From: Bacteroidaceae bacterium
GTDB lineage: Bacteria; Bacteroidota; Bacteroidia; Bacteroidales; Bacteroidaceae
NCBI GenBank assembly: GCA_017647225.1
Contig: JAGCLA010000036.1
Location: forward strand, 1 to 64,000
DNA length: 64,000 nucleotides
Direction: 5' to 3'
Notes under the pieces: generated by a model
The model's input: the letters and a program-made list of their open reading frames with translations, nothing else
Database searches by the model: none
What the model was told of the DNA's origin: nothing
Translations under genes and position numbers: made by a program
In this document: positions 17,548 through 26,848 of the stretch, in pieces
Layout: each line of letters opens with the position of its first letter
Position numbering within the stretch: the stretch's first letter is position 1

Positions 17548-17555
17548 TATCTTTG
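17548..17555 (+). promoter_or_regulatory. -7 box of the DUF177-rpmF promoter
   Basis: TATCTTTG lies 81 bases before the DUF177 ATG. The expected -33 TTTG is not clear at the right distance, so only the -7 element is called. Confidence 0.4.
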
Positions 17556-17635
17556 TGACCTAAATTCGGATAGTAAGGGTGGTTTATGCTGCTTTTTGCG
17601 ACTTATATTATTGATAGTGTTGATTTTACGTAGCG

Positions 17636-18175
17636 ATGGGAAGATTTGATAAATATAATGTTGATCTTAAGGGATTAAAAGTTGCATCCCTGAATTTGGA
17701 GTTTGACCTTGACAATGCCTTTTTTGGTGATATTGATGGTGAGGAATTTCAGAAAGGTGTAGTTAAGGCTTTTGTTACTGTAAAGAAGAATAGGGATATT
17801 TTTGATATTTCCTTCTCCTTGAAAGGAACTGTGGTTGTTCCTTGTGACCGCTGTCTTGACGATTTGGAGATAGATGTGGAAACAGAGAATACCTTGAGAG
17901 TCAAACTTGGTGAAGAGTATGCCGACGAAGGTGATATCGTTGTCGTTCCGGAGCAAGACGGTGATTTGAATATAGCTTGGTATCTCTATGAATTTATAGT
18001 TTTGGCTCTGCCTATGAAGCGTGTTCATGCACCGGGAAAGTGCAATCACGAAATGACAGGCAAATTAAAGAAGCACTCTGCAGGGCATAACAATGACGAT
18101 GCAGGTGACGAGGAACAGAGCTATGATCCTCGTTGGGAAAGTTTGAAGAATATACAAATTGATGAAGATAATTAA
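17636..18175 (+). CDS. DUF177/YceD family protein
   Basis: The acidic cytosolic protein has 179 residues. It contains the conserved CDRCLDD segment near residue 67 and a long acidic tail. Members of this family accompany rpmF throughout bacteria and, in E. coli and plants, are needed for normal 23S rRNA accumulation. The present gene precedes rpmF by 12 bp, the standard arrangement. An exact biochemical role is not established. Confidence 0.9.
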   Translation: MGRFDKYNVDLKGLKVASLNLEFDLDNAFFGDIDGEEFQKGVVKAFVTVKKNRDIFDISFSLKGTVVVPCDRCLDDLEIDVETENTLRVKLGEEYADEGDIVVVPEQDGDLNIAWYLYEFIVLALPMKRVHAPGKCNHEMTGKLKKHSAGHNNDDAGDEEQSYDPRWESLKNIQIDEDN

Positions 18176-18187
18176 AAAGTAAGAAAA

Positions 18188-18373
18188 ATGGCACATCCTA
18201 AAAGAAGACAATCAAAGACTAGAACTGCCAAGAGAAGAACTCATGACAAGGCAGTAGCTCCTACATTGGCAATCTGCCCTAACTGTGGTGAGTGGCACGT
18301 ATATCACACCGTATGTGGTGCGTGTGGTTATTACAGAGGCAAGCTCGCTGTAGAGAAGCAGGCTGCAGTCTAA
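18188..18373 (+). CDS. rpmF: 50S ribosomal protein L32
   Basis: The product has 61 residues. It starts MAHPKRRQSKTRTAKRRTHD, a basic tail typical of L32, followed by a zinc-ribbon of the cysteine type (CPNCGEWH ... CGACGYY). All four cysteines are kept, so this is the zinc-binding form. It is the second gene of the DUF177-rpmF pair and is followed by a clear terminator. The fabH gene that often comes next is absent here. Confidence 0.97.
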   Translation: MAHPKRRQSKTRTAKRRTHDKAVAPTLAICPNCGEWHVYHTVCGACGYYRGKLAVEKQAAV

Positions 18374-18426
18374 ATAATTAATCTTTCGCATTGGCTGGTG
18401 CCGATGTGGCAGTTTTGTACGTAATT

Positions 18427-18463
18427 AAAAACGCACCTTGGCATTTGTTACAGGTGCGTTTTT
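18427..18463 (+). terminator. Terminator after rpmF
   Basis: A 12-bp perfect stem (AAAAACGCACCT at 18427-18438, AGGTGCGTTTTT at 18452-18463) with a 13-nt loop ends in a T run. It separates rpmF from era and supports the internal ATG chosen for era. Confidence 0.88.
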
Positions 18464-18482
18464 GCTGTTTATCAAAGAATTT

Positions 18483-19367
18483 ATGCATAAGGCCGGTTTT
18501 GTAAATATAGTAGGTAATCCCAATGTCGGAAAATCGACATTGATGAATTTGCTTGTTGGAGAGAGAATTTCAATAGCGACATTCAAGGCACAGACAACAC
18601 GTCATCGTATAATGGGTATATTGAATACCGATGATGCGCAGATAGTGTTCTCGGATACTCCTGGTGTGCTTAAACCAAACTACAAGCTGCAGGAAGCCAT
18701 GTTGAGATTTTCGCGTTCTGCACTTCGCGATGCAGACGTGCTCCTTTATATGACCGATATGGTTGAGACTCCCGATAAGAATATGGAGTTCATAGAGGAG
18801 GTGCGTAAACTCGATGTTCCGGTTCTTGTGCTTATAAACAAAATAGACCTTGGAAATCAGGAAGCATTGGTAAAAAAGGTCGAACAGTGGCACACAATTC
18901 TTCCTGAGGCGGAGATATTGCCGATATCGGCCATTGCCAAGTTCAATGTCGATATGGTGATGAAACGTATCATGGATTTGTTGCCGCCTTCTCCGCCATA
19001 CTTTGACAAGGATCAGCTTACAGATAAGCCGGCACGCTTCTTTGTGACAGAAATTATCCGCGAGAAAATCCTGTTGCATTATGACAAGGAGATACCTTAC
19101 GTGTGCGAGGCCGCAGTTGAGTATTTCAAAGAAAAAGAGGGAAGTATATATATAAAGGCGCTTATATATGTCGAGCGTGATTCGCAAAAGGGAATCATTA
19201 TCGGACACGAAGGCGTTGCGTTGAAACGTGTTGCGACAGATGCGCGTCGTGAATTGGAAAAATTCTTTGGAAAGAAAATATTTTTGGAGATTTATGTAAA
19301 GGTCGACAAGGATTGGCGAAACAGTGACAGACAGTTGCGCCGCTTCGGGTATGACCAGAAAGATTGA
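18483..19367 (+). CDS. era: GTPase Era
   Basis: Era is a ribosome-assembly GTPase that binds the 3' end of 16S rRNA. The protein has 294 residues. The G1 loop is GNPNVGKST near residues 10-18, G3 is DTPG, and G4 is NKID. A KH domain fills the C-terminal third (for example IIGHEGVALKRV). The ATG at 18483 gives MHKAGFVNIVGNP, the usual beginning; the longer frame starts with TTG inside the upstream terminator. Der follows 6 bp later. Confidence 0.96.
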   Translation: MHKAGFVNIVGNPNVGKSTLMNLLVGERISIATFKAQTTRHRIMGILNTDDAQIVFSDTPGVLKPNYKLQEAMLRFSRSALRDADVLLYMTDMVETPDKNMEFIEEVRKLDVPVLVLINKIDLGNQEALVKKVEQWHTILPEAEILPISAIAKFNVDMVMKRIMDLLPPSPPYFDKDQLTDKPARFFVTEIIREKILLHYDKEIPYVCEAAVEYFKEKEGSIYIKALIYVERDSQKGIIIGHEGVALKRVATDARRELEKFFGKKIFLEIYVKVDKDWRNSDRQLRRFGYDQKD

Positions 19368-19373
19368 TATATT

Positions 19374-20687
19374 ATGGGAAATTTAGTAGCGATAGTCGGA
19401 CGTCCCAATGTGGGTAAATCGACATTGTTCAATCGTTTGACAGAAACAAAGCAGGCGATTATCTCTGACGAGGCCGGAACGACACGTGACCGTCAGTATG
19501 GACGTTGTCTTTGGTGTGGCAAGGAATTCTCGCTTGTTGACACCGGTGGTTGGGTGCGTAACTCGGACGATGTGTTTGAGGAGGCGATATGCGATCAGGT
19601 TACATTGGCGCTTGAGGAAGCCGATGTGATACTTTTTGTGGTGGATGCCATGAACGGATTGACCGACCTTGATATGGAAATGGCTTCGATGTTGCGTCGT
19701 TCAAAGAAACCGGTGCTTGTGGTTGCCAACAAGGTCGATACATACGAAATGCAGTATGCGACCGCCGAATTCTATAGCCTGGGATTGGGTGATATGTATT
19801 GTATTTCTGCGGCTAATGGCAGTGGAACAGGTGACCTGCTTGACGAGATTATCTCAAAGTTTACCAAAGAGGCTGAGGAGGCTCCCGAAGAGAATATCCC
19901 ACGTTTTGCGGTTGTCGGTCGCCCTAATGCCGGAAAAAGTTCTATCATAAACGTTTTCCTTGGCGAGGAGAGAAATATAGTTACCAATATCGCAGGAACA
20001 ACACGTGATTCAATACTTACACGATATACAAAGTTCGGTTTCGATTTTTATCTTGTCGATACTGCCGGAATACGTAAAAAGGGTAAGGTGAATGAAGATA
20101 TCGAGTATTACTCTGTTTTGCGTTCAATCCGTGCTATAGAGAATAGTGACGTATGTATTCTTATGATTGATGCGACACGTGGTATTGAATCGCAGGATTT
20201 GAATATCTTCTCAATCATACAGCGTAATCAGAAGAGCCTGGTTGTTGTTGTAAACAAGTGGGACTTGGTTGAGGACAGAAGTGAGAAAGTACAGAAGTTC
20301 TTTGAGAACGCAATCCGTGAACGTGTTGCTCCGTTTGTTGACTTCCCGATAATATTTACATCGGCTGTTACCAAGCAGCGTGTTTTCAAGGTACTTGAAA
20401 CTGCGAAAGAGGTTTATCTTAACTCAAAGACAAAAATTTCCACAGCGAAGTTCAATGAGGAGATGTTGCCGCTTATCGAGGCTTATCCGCCACCCTCAAC
20501 AAAGGGAAAATATATCAAGATTAAGTATTGTATGCAGTTGCATGAGACACGCGTGCCGTCGTTCCTGTTCTTTGCAAACTTGCCACAGTATGTGAAAGAA
20601 CCGTATAAACGTTTTCTTGAGAACAAAATTCGTGACAAGTGGAATTTCCACGGAGTACCGATGAATATCTTTATAAGACAGAAATAA
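19374..20687 (+). CDS. der: Double-GTPase Der (EngA)
   Basis: Der is required for 50S assembly. The 437-residue protein has two G domains in tandem, with G1 loops GRPNVGKST (about 9-17) and GRPNAGKSS (about 182-190), and a C-terminal KH-like domain from about residue 350. Length is typical. It is cotranscribed with era and ends at a strong palindromic terminator shared with the minus-strand mlaF. Confidence 0.97.
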   Translation: MGNLVAIVGRPNVGKSTLFNRLTETKQAIISDEAGTTRDRQYGRCLWCGKEFSLVDTGGWVRNSDDVFEEAICDQVTLALEEADVILFVVDAMNGLTDLDMEMASMLRRSKKPVLVVANKVDTYEMQYATAEFYSLGLGDMYCISAANGSGTGDLLDEIISKFTKEAEEAPEENIPRFAVVGRPNAGKSSIINVFLGEERNIVTNIAGTTRDSILTRYTKFGFDFYLVDTAGIRKKGKVNEDIEYYSVLRSIRAIENSDVCILMIDATRGIESQDLNIFSIIQRNQKSLVVVVNKWDLVEDRSEKVQKFFENAIRERVAPFVDFPIIFTSAVTKQRVFKVLETAKEVYLNSKTKISTAKFNEEMLPLIEAYPPPSTKGKYIKIKYCMQLHETRVPSFLFFANLPQYVKEPYKRFLENKIRDKWNFHGVPMNIFIRQK

Positions 20688-20690
20688 TAA

Positions 20691-20724
20691 AATCAAAAGG
20701 CGAAATTAATTTCGCCTTTTGATT
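20691..20724. terminator. Bidirectional terminator between der and mlaF
   Basis: A perfect palindrome of 34 bp (arms of 16, centre TA) with AATC/GATT ends and A and T runs on both sides lies between the convergent genes. Confidence 0.88.
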
Positions 20725-20736
20725 TATTCTTGTGCC

Positions 20737-21495
20737 TCATTTTTTCGCCATGTTGCGTACCTTACGCAGAATGTCGCTCGAGAAGAGGAAATCGTTGAGT
20801 GTCTCGTTCGTGGTGTGCAGGATTTCGTCCTTGTTGCCTTCCCATGACAGGTTTCCGTCGGCAAGGAACAGAATGTGGTCGCCGATACCCATTACCGAAT
20901 TCATGTCGTGGGTGTTTACAATTGTTGTTATCTTGTACTCTTTTGTGATGTCGTGTATCAGATCGTCAATCCTTAGCGATGTCTGTGGGTCAAGACCAGA
21001 GTTCGGCTCGTCGCAGAAAAGATATTTCGGCTCAAGGGCTATGGCTCTTGCGATTGCTGCACGCTTCTGCATACCTCCTGACAATTCGTCGGGGCGCTTG
21101 TCTTGTGCTTCGAGAAGGTTTACGCGGTCAAGGCAGAATTGTGCGCGCTTGATGCGCTCCTTGTATGTCATATTGGAAAACATGTCAAGCGGGAACATTA
21201 CATTCTCAAGAACGCTCATTGAGTCGAAAAGCGCGGCGCTCTGGAACAGCATACCTATCTCACGGCGCAAAAGCATCTTCTCTTTTTTGTTGAATGTCAC
21301 AATGTCACGTCCGTCATATTTGATTTTGCCCTTGTCGGGGTCTAACAGACCAACGATACATTTGAGCAAAACGGTTTTTCCGGCACCACTCCTACCAATG
21401 ATAAGATTGGTCTTGCCACTGTCGAAAACGGCTGTAATGCCTTTGAGAACAGCCTGTTCCTCGAAATTCTTGTATATTGAAGAAATCTCAATCAT
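20737..21495 (-). CDS. mlaF: Phospholipid-transport ABC ATPase MlaF
   Basis: The 252-residue cytosolic ATPase has Walker A GRSGAGKT (about 35-42), signature LSGGM, and Walker B CDEPNSGLDP. It belongs to the Mla/Mce group that moves phospholipids between the two membranes. Its ATG overlaps the stop of the permease gene by four bases, so the pair is cotranscribed. A substrate-binding MlaD gene is not adjacent and must lie elsewhere if the system is complete. Confidence 0.9.
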   Translation of the reverse strand: MIEISSIYKNFEEQAVLKGITAVFDSGKTNLIIGRSGAGKTVLLKCIVGLLDPDKGKIKYDGRDIVTFNKKEKMLLRREIGMLFQSAALFDSMSVLENVMFPLDMFSNMTYKERIKRAQFCLDRVNLLEAQDKRPDELSGGMQKRAAIARAIALEPKYLFCDEPNSGLDPQTSLRIDDLIHDITKEYKITTIVNTHDMNSVMGIGDHILFLADGNLSWEGNKDEILHTTNETLNDFLFSSDILRKVRNMAKK

Positions 21496-22241
21496 TGCAT
21501 CAGTAATTGTGTGAGTATCATATCGGCAAATAGAATGAGCGCGCTACAGCTGACAACGGCATTTGTGCTTGCCTTGCCAACCTCCAGCGAACCGCCTGTA
21601 ACCCTGTAGCCATAGAACGATGATACGCTTGTTATTATAAAAGCAAAAGCGAAGGATTTTATGACACTGCACCATACGTACCATTGCTGGAACTCGTATT
21701 GGAATCCTATCATAAGGTCCTCGGGCGTCATTATTCCGGTAAATTTTCCAATTGAAAAAGCTCCTCCTGTTCCTGCGGCTATGCTGAATATCACAAGTAT
21801 TGGAATCATTGTCATTAGCGCAGTGATTTTTGGCAGTATCAGGAAACTTGCCGAATTGACACCCATTATCTCAAGCGCGTCAATCTGTTGTGTTACTCGC
21901 ATCGTTCCAATCTCCGATGTGATGTTTGAGCCGACCTTGCCTGCGAGAATAAGACACATTATCGATGAAGAGAACTCGAGGATAAGTATCTCACGGGTAG
22001 AATATCCTACCACCATCTTTGGCATCCAGGGGCTTTCTATGTTCAACTTTAGCTGAATACATATGACTGCACCTATGAAGAATGAGATTAACAGCACGAT
22101 GGGAATTGAATTTACGCCAAGCTGATACATCTCGTGCAACATCTGGCGGAAAAATACTCTCCAGCGTTCGGGCTTTGCGATTACCCGCTTCATGAGCAGG
22201 AGGTATTCTCCGAATGTTTTTATGGAATCTATAAGTATCAT
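21492..22241 (-). CDS. mlaE: Phospholipid-transport ABC permease MlaE
   Basis: The 249-residue integral membrane protein has about five to six helices and the MlaE family region around LAGKVGSNITSEIGTMRVTQ. The family pairs with MlaF in inner-membrane lipid transport. It is the first gene of the minus-strand pair. On the minus strand a TACCTTTG box (22266-22259) 18 bases before the ATG is a likely -7 element, though no good -33 is seen. Confidence 0.9.
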   Translation of the reverse strand: MILIDSIKTFGEYLLLMKRVIAKPERWRVFFRQMLHEMYQLGVNSIPIVLLISFFIGAVICIQLKLNIESPWMPKMVVGYSTREILILEFSSSIMCLILAGKVGSNITSEIGTMRVTQQIDALEIMGVNSASFLILPKITALMTMIPILVIFSIAAGTGGAFSIGKFTGIMTPEDLMIGFQYEFQQWYVWCSVIKSFAFAFIITSVSSFYGYRVTGGSLEVGKASTNAVVSCSALILFADMILTQLLMQ

Positions 22242-22348
22242 CTGTTTTTAATTTATTGCAAAGGTACGATTTTTTATTTTATTGGCTGTTAATAAATACG
22301 ACAATCTTCCCTGTATGGTTCTTTAAACCATAGAAAGCGACTCTTTTG

Positions 22349-22379
22349 TTGCGAGAAAGATAAAAATGCATTATCTTCG
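22349..22379 (+). promoter_or_regulatory. Promoter of lptB
   Basis: TTG at 22349-22351 and TATCTTCG at 22372-22379 are 20 bp apart, 27 bases before the ATG at 22407. Confidence 0.6.
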
Positions 22380-22406
22380 CTTTCGAAATTTATCAAGGCT
22401 GAAGAT

Positions 22407-23186
22407 ATGGCAAACGAAGGAGTTGATACAAATATGAATGAACGCATGGTGTTGCGTACAGAAAATCTTGTCAAACGATATGGCAAGCGTACAGTCGTTA
22501 ACGGTGTCTCTTTCGATGTCAAGCAGGGCGAAATTGTCGGTTTGCTTGGTCCTAACGGAGCCGGTAAGACAACCTCGTTCTATATGACAACCGGTCTGGT
22601 TGTTCCTAACGACGGTCATATATTCCTGAATGAAACGGAAATAACGGATTTTCCTGTTTATAAGCGTGCCCGTGCCGGTATCGGCTATCTTGCTCAAGAG
22701 GCGAGCGTCTTCCGTAAAATGACGGTTGAGGACAATATCGCCTCGGTACTTGAACTTACAGGCAAGCCAAAAGAGTATCAGAAAGAGAAATTGGAAAGTC
22801 TTATCGAGGAGTTTCGTTTGCAGAAGGTGCGCAAGAATCTAGGCGACCGTCTTTCGGGTGGTGAACGCCGTCGTACCGAAATCGCACGTTGCCTTGCAAT
22901 CGACCCAAAATTCATTATGCTTGATGAGCCTTTTGCAGGCGTCGATCCCATTGCGGTCGAGGATATCCAATATATTGTCTGGAAGCTGAAAGACAAGAAT
23001 ATAGGTATTCTTATTACAGACCACAACGTTCAGGAGACATTGAGCATTACCGACAGAGCATATCTGCTTTTTGAGGGACGTATTCTTTTTGAAGGAACAC
23101 CCGAAGAGCTTGCAGAGAATCCTATTGTTCGCGAAAAGTATTTAGGACGCGATTTTGTTTTGAGAAAACGCGATTTCCAATTATAA
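22407..23186 (+). CDS. lptB: LPS-export ABC ATPase LptB
   Basis: The 259-residue ATPase powers lipopolysaccharide extraction from the inner membrane with LptF/G/C. Walker A is [10 protein letters not shown], the signature is [15 protein letters not shown], Walker B is [13 protein letters not shown], and the switch histidine is in ITDHNVQET. The ERRR version of the signature is typical of LptB rather than amino-acid transporters. The extra N-terminal stretch [12 protein letters not shown] is short; a later ATG at 22434 or 22446 is possible. The gene stands alone between its own promoter and terminator. Confidence 0.93.
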   Translation: MANEGVDTNMNERMVLRTENLVKRYGKRTVVNGVSFDVKQGEIVGLLGPNGAGKTTSFYMTTGLVVPNDGHIFLNETEITDFPVYKRARAGIGYLAQEASVFRKMTVEDNIASVLELTGKPKEYQKEKLESLIEEFRLQKVRKNLGDRLSGGERRRTEIARCLAIDPKFIMLDEPFAGVDPIAVEDIQYIVWKLKDKNIGILITDHNVQETLSITDRAYLLFEGRILFEGTPEELAENPIVREKYLGRDFVLRKRDFQL

Positions 23187-23217
23187 GACACTGTTTCTTT
23201 GGAAATGGTAGAGTAAA

Positions 23218-23253
23218 AACGAGTTGCAGATTGTCTTTTCTGCAACTCGTTTC
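23218..23253 (+). terminator. Terminator after lptB
   Basis: A perfect 13-bp stem (23218-23230 with 23239-23251, AACGAGTTGCAGA) with an 8-nt loop is followed by a short T-rich stretch. Confidence 0.8.
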
Positions 23254-23324
23254 GTGTTGTTATTCTCTATTTTTGTGCCGAAGAACCTAATTTTATATAA
23301 AAAATGAGTAAAAGGCGCTTTTTT

Positions 23325-23356
23325 TTTGAATATGTCCTCAATAAATTATAATTTTG
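23325..23356 (+). promoter_or_regulatory. Promoter of tig-clpP-clpX
   Basis: TTTG (23325-23328) and TAATTTTG (23349-23356) are 20 bp apart, 45 bases before the tig ATG. Confidence 0.65.
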
Positions 23357-23400
23357 CAAGTCTAAATTCGGAATAGAATAATATCTAAATTTATATATAA

Positions 23401-24744
23401 ATGGAATTTACACTTAAAAATCAGGACGCTACAAGCGCGATCCTTTCTGTAAACATTCAGGAAGCTGATTATTCAGCATTGGTAGAGAAACAGTTGAAGA
23501 ACTTCCGTCAGAAGGCTAACTTCCCGGGTTTCCGTCCGGGTATGGTACCTATGGGCTTGGTTAAGAAGCAGTATGGTGTAGCTGTAAAGGCAGAAGAGGT
23601 AAACAAACTTTTGCAGACAAAGATATTCGAGTACATCAAGGAGAACAAGATTGATATGCTTGGCGAGCCTCTTCCTATCGAGGAGCAGCAGGCTGGTATC
23701 AACATGGCAGAAGACAAGGACTTTACTTTTGAGTTCGAGATTGCTCTTGCTCCAAAGTTCGATGCTGTACTTGACAAGAACGATACTCTTGCATACTACA
23801 GAATTGAGCCTACAAAGGAGATGATCGACGGTCAGGCAAATGCTTTCGCTCAGCGTTGTGGCGAGTACAAGCAGGTTGAGGCTTACGAGAATGGCGATAT
23901 GCTTAAGGGTACTTTGACAGAGTCTGCCGAGAATGGCGTTGTTGTTCGTGAGGCTGTTATGATGCCTGCATATATGAAGAACGATGACCAGAAGGCTCTC
24001 TTCGCAGGTGCTAAGGTAAACGATGTAGTTACATTCAACCCTTCAGTCGCTTTCGATAACAACGAAGCTGAGTTGGCTTCACTTCTTAAGGTTGAGAAGA
24101 ACGAAGTTGCTGCACATGCAGGTGAGTTCACATTCGCAATAACAGAAATTACACGTTTCGTTGCAAGCGAAATCAACCAGAATGTCTTTGATGCAGCATT
24201 CGGTAAGGATGTCGTTAAGACAGAAGAGGAGTTCCGCGCAAAGATAGCTGAGCAGTTTGCAAGCCGTTTCGAGGTTGAGAGCGATTACAAGCTTTTGATG
24301 GATGTTCGTTCTTACTTGATGGAGAAAGTCGGTAAGCTCGAGTACAACGAGTCTATCTTGCGTCGCATTATGGATATGAGCAAGGCTGAAGGTGAAACTG
24401 TTAGCGAGGAGGAATTCCAGAAGAGCCTTACAGAACTTTCATGGCACCTTGTTAAGGAGCAGCTTGCTAAGAAGTTCGAGATCAAGATTGACGATAACGA
24501 TGTTCTTGGTGTTGCAAAGGATGCTACACGTGACCAGTTCGCTCAGTATGGTATGGCAAATGTTCCTGAGGACTTGCTCGAGAACTATGCTAAGGAGATG
24601 CTTAAGCAGGACAAGACACGTGAGGCACTTATCAACCGTGCAGTTGACGTGAAACTTATCCAGTCAATCAAGAGCGTCATCACTTTGAAGGAAGAGACAG
24701 TTTCTGTTGAGGATTTCAACAAAAAGGTGTCTGAAAACGCTTAA
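23401..24744 (+). CDS. tig: Trigger factor
   Basis: This 447-residue ribosome-associated chaperone has the ribosome-docking signature GFRPGMVP at 43-50. The middle FKBP-like region (about 150-250) is poorly conserved compared with E. coli trigger factor, so prolyl isomerase activity is doubtful. The helical C-terminal arms follow to the end. It is the first gene of an operon with clpP and clpX, the usual order, linking folding of nascent chains with proteolysis. Confidence 0.95.
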   Translation: MEFTLKNQDATSAILSVNIQEADYSALVEKQLKNFRQKANFPGFRPGMVPMGLVKKQYGVAVKAEEVNKLLQTKIFEYIKENKIDMLGEPLPIEEQQAGINMAEDKDFTFEFEIALAPKFDAVLDKNDTLAYYRIEPTKEMIDGQANAFAQRCGEYKQVEAYENGDMLKGTLTESAENGVVVREAVMMPAYMKNDDQKALFAGAKVNDVVTFNPSVAFDNNEAELASLLKVEKNEVAAHAGEFTFAITEITRFVASEINQNVFDAAFGKDVVKTEEEFRAKIAEQFASRFEVESDYKLLMDVRSYLMEKVGKLEYNESILRRIMDMSKAEGETVSEEEFQKSLTELSWHLVKEQLAKKFEIKIDDNDVLGVAKDATRDQFAQYGMANVPEDLLENYAKEMLKQDKTREALINRAVDVKLIQSIKSVITLKEETVSVEDFNKKVSENA

Positions 24745-24777
24745 TATATATAATTGTATATAATTAAAATTTGTCGT

Positions 24778-25446
24778 ATGGAGAGAGATGATTTCAAAAA
24801 ATATGCAACCAAGCATCTTGGTATAAACAGCATGGTGCTTGATGATGTTATCAAGGCGCAGTCGCAGTACTTGAACCCTTATATCCTTGAGGAAAGACAG
24901 TTGAATGTTACTCAAATGGACGTGTTCTCGCGCTTGATGATGGATAGAATCATCTTTCTCGGTACACAGATTGACGATTATACAGCAAACACGCTTCAGG
25001 CTCAGTTGCTTTATCTCGACTCTGTGGATAGCGGAAAGGATATATCAATCTATATAAATTCTCCCGGTGGTTCTGTATATGCCGGACTTGGCATATATGA
25101 TACCATGCAATTCATTTCGAGTGATGTTGCAACAATATGCACTGGCATGGCAGCAAGTATGGCGGCAGTGCTGTTGGTTGCCGGTGCCGAAGGAAAACGC
25201 TCTGCGCTTACACATAGCAGAGTGATGATTCATCAGCCACTTGGCGGTGTTCAGGGTCAGGCGAGTGATATTGAGATTACAGCACGCGAGATTCAGAAAC
25301 TGAAGAAGGAATTGTACACAATCATATCGGAGCATAGCAAGCAGCCTTTTGACAAGGTTTGGACAGACAGTGACCGCGATTACTGGATGACAGCGCTTGA
25401 AGCAAAAGAGTACGGCATGATTGACAATGTTCTTACCCGTAAATAA
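24778..25446 (+). CDS. clpP: ATP-dependent Clp protease proteolytic subunit
   Basis: The 222-residue serine protease has catalytic residues S127 (GMAASMA), H152 (MIHQPLGG) and D201 (DRDYWM). It forms the tetradecameric chamber fed by ClpX. The ATG at 24778 is used, giving MERDDFKKYATKHLG; the longer frame starts with a TTG shortly after the tig stop and is less likely. The N-terminal extension before the mature core is slightly longer than in E. coli and may be a propeptide. ClpX follows 12 bp later. Confidence 0.96.
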   Translation: MERDDFKKYATKHLGINSMVLDDVIKAQSQYLNPYILEERQLNVTQMDVFSRLMMDRIIFLGTQIDDYTANTLQAQLLYLDSVDSGKDISIYINSPGGSVYAGLGIYDTMQFISSDVATICTGMAASMAAVLLVAGAEGKRSALTHSRVMIHQPLGGVQGQASDIEITAREIQKLKKELYTIISEHSKQPFDKVWTDSDRDYWMTALEAKEYGMIDNVLTRK

Positions 25447-25458
25447 TAGTTGTTCGTA

Positions 25459-26679
25459 ATGGCAGAGAAGGGTAAGAAAAGGTGTAGCTTTTGTGGTAGG
25501 ACAGAAGAGCAGGTTGCATTGCTCATGACCGGTATGACCGGTTATATATGCAATGACTGCGTGGAGCAGGCTCATGCGATATTGCGCGAAGAGGCTCTCT
25601 TGCCTAAAAGTGACTTTGAAATGAAGGAGTTGCCGAAACCGAAAGAGATAAAGGCATTCCTTGATGAATATGTCATTGGTCAGGATGAGGCTAAATGCGC
25701 TTTGGCAGTTTCTGTCTATAACCATTACAAGCGTCTTATGCAGCGCGATGCCTGCAACGATGTAGAGATTGAGAAGAGTAATATAATTATGGTCGGCAGT
25801 ACCGGAACAGGCAAGACCTTGCTTGCTCGTACAATCGCCCGTCTTCTGAAAGTCCCATTTACCATTGTCGATGCCACTGTGCTCACTGAGGCCGGTTATG
25901 TTGGTGAAGATATCGAGAGCATTCTTACCCGTTTGCTTCAGGTTGCAGATTACAATGTGGAAGAGGCAGAGCGCGGTATCGTGTTCATCGATGAAATTGA
26001 CAAAATTGCACGTAAGAGCGACAACCCCTCAATAACACGTGATGTCAGCGGTGAGGGTGTGCAGCAAGGTTTGCTGAAGTTGCTTGAGGGTTCTATTGTC
26101 AATGTTCCCCCACAGGGAGGACGCAAGCATCCGGACCAGAAGATGATACCAGTCAATACAAAACATATATTGTTTATATGTGGCGGAGCTTTTGACGGTA
26201 TCGAAAAGAAAATTGCCCAACGCCTAAACACACATGTTGTCGGATATAATTCAGTGCAGAACAATCTGCATGTGGATAAAGGTGATATGATGCGTTATAT
26301 CGCACCTCAGGACCTGCGTTCGTTCGGTCTTATCCCCGAGATAGTGGGCCGTTTGCCAATACTGACATCATTACGTCCGCTTGACCGCGACACGTTGCGC
26401 AATATACTTACAGAACCAAAGAACTCTTTGGTGAAGCAGTATATAAGACTGATGGAGATGGACGGTGTAAAACTTACCTTCGAACCCGATGCTCTTGACT
26501 ATATTGTGGACACTGCTGTCGAATACAAATTGGGTGCACGAGGTCTGCGTTCAATTGTTGAAACCATAATGATGGAAAAAATGTTTGAAATTCCGTCAAG
26601 TGGTGCAAAAACGTGCAAGATAACCAAGGAATACGCCAAAAAGCAGATAGAAAAGAGTACTTCAATTATCGGAGCGTGA
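25459..26679 (+). CDS. clpX: ClpX AAA+ unfoldase
   Basis: The 406-residue protein has an N-terminal zinc-binding domain with C9, C12, C31 and C34, and a AAA+ module with Walker A GSTGTGKT, Walker B IVFIDEID and the sensor regions. It unfolds tagged substrates and passes them to ClpP. The ATG at 25459 (MAEKGKKRC) is three codons inside the longer frame and fits the usual length. It ends the tig-clpP-clpX operon and is followed by a terminator. Confidence 0.97.
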   Translation: MAEKGKKRCSFCGRTEEQVALLMTGMTGYICNDCVEQAHAILREEALLPKSDFEMKELPKPKEIKAFLDEYVIGQDEAKCALAVSVYNHYKRLMQRDACNDVEIEKSNIIMVGSTGTGKTLLARTIARLLKVPFTIVDATVLTEAGYVGEDIESILTRLLQVADYNVEEAERGIVFIDEIDKIARKSDNPSITRDVSGEGVQQGLLKLLEGSIVNVPPQGGRKHPDQKMIPVNTKHILFICGGAFDGIEKKIAQRLNTHVVGYNSVQNNLHVDKGDMMRYIAPQDLRSFGLIPEIVGRLPILTSLRPLDRDTLRNILTEPKNSLVKQYIRLMEMDGVKLTFEPDALDYIVDTAVEYKLGARGLRSIVETIMMEKMFEIPSSGAKTCKITKEYAKKQIEKSTSIIGA

Positions 26680-26700
26680 TCTGTTTTTCTTAAATATAAT

Positions 26701-26730
26701 AGCCCTTTCGATTTGAAAGGGCTTTTTTTA
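26701..26730 (+). terminator. Terminator after clpX
   Basis: A 9-bp stem (AGCCCTTTC with GAAAGGGCT, 26701-26709 and 26715-26723) with a 5-nt loop is followed by a run of seven T. Confidence 0.92.
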
Positions 26731-26793
26731 TGTCGTTAAAGCCGATTTTTAAGTTTATTTTCTCGACTTTACTTAAAATATATTTGAAAAAAG

Positions 26794-26825
26794 TTGTGTG
26801 TTTTATTTATATATTTATAACTTTG
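26794..26825 (+). promoter_or_regulatory. Predicted recQ promoter
   Basis: TTG (26794-26796) and TAACTTTG (26818-26825) are 21 bp apart, 23 bases before the recQ ATG. Confidence 0.5.
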
Positions 26826-26848
26826 TTTTCAAATAGGCGTACTGTAAA

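Noticed and set aside
20732-21514. Long plus-strand frame antisense to mlaF
   Set aside because: It mirrors mlaF codons, has low-complexity S/R-rich composition and no start context; mlaF has all ABC motifs.
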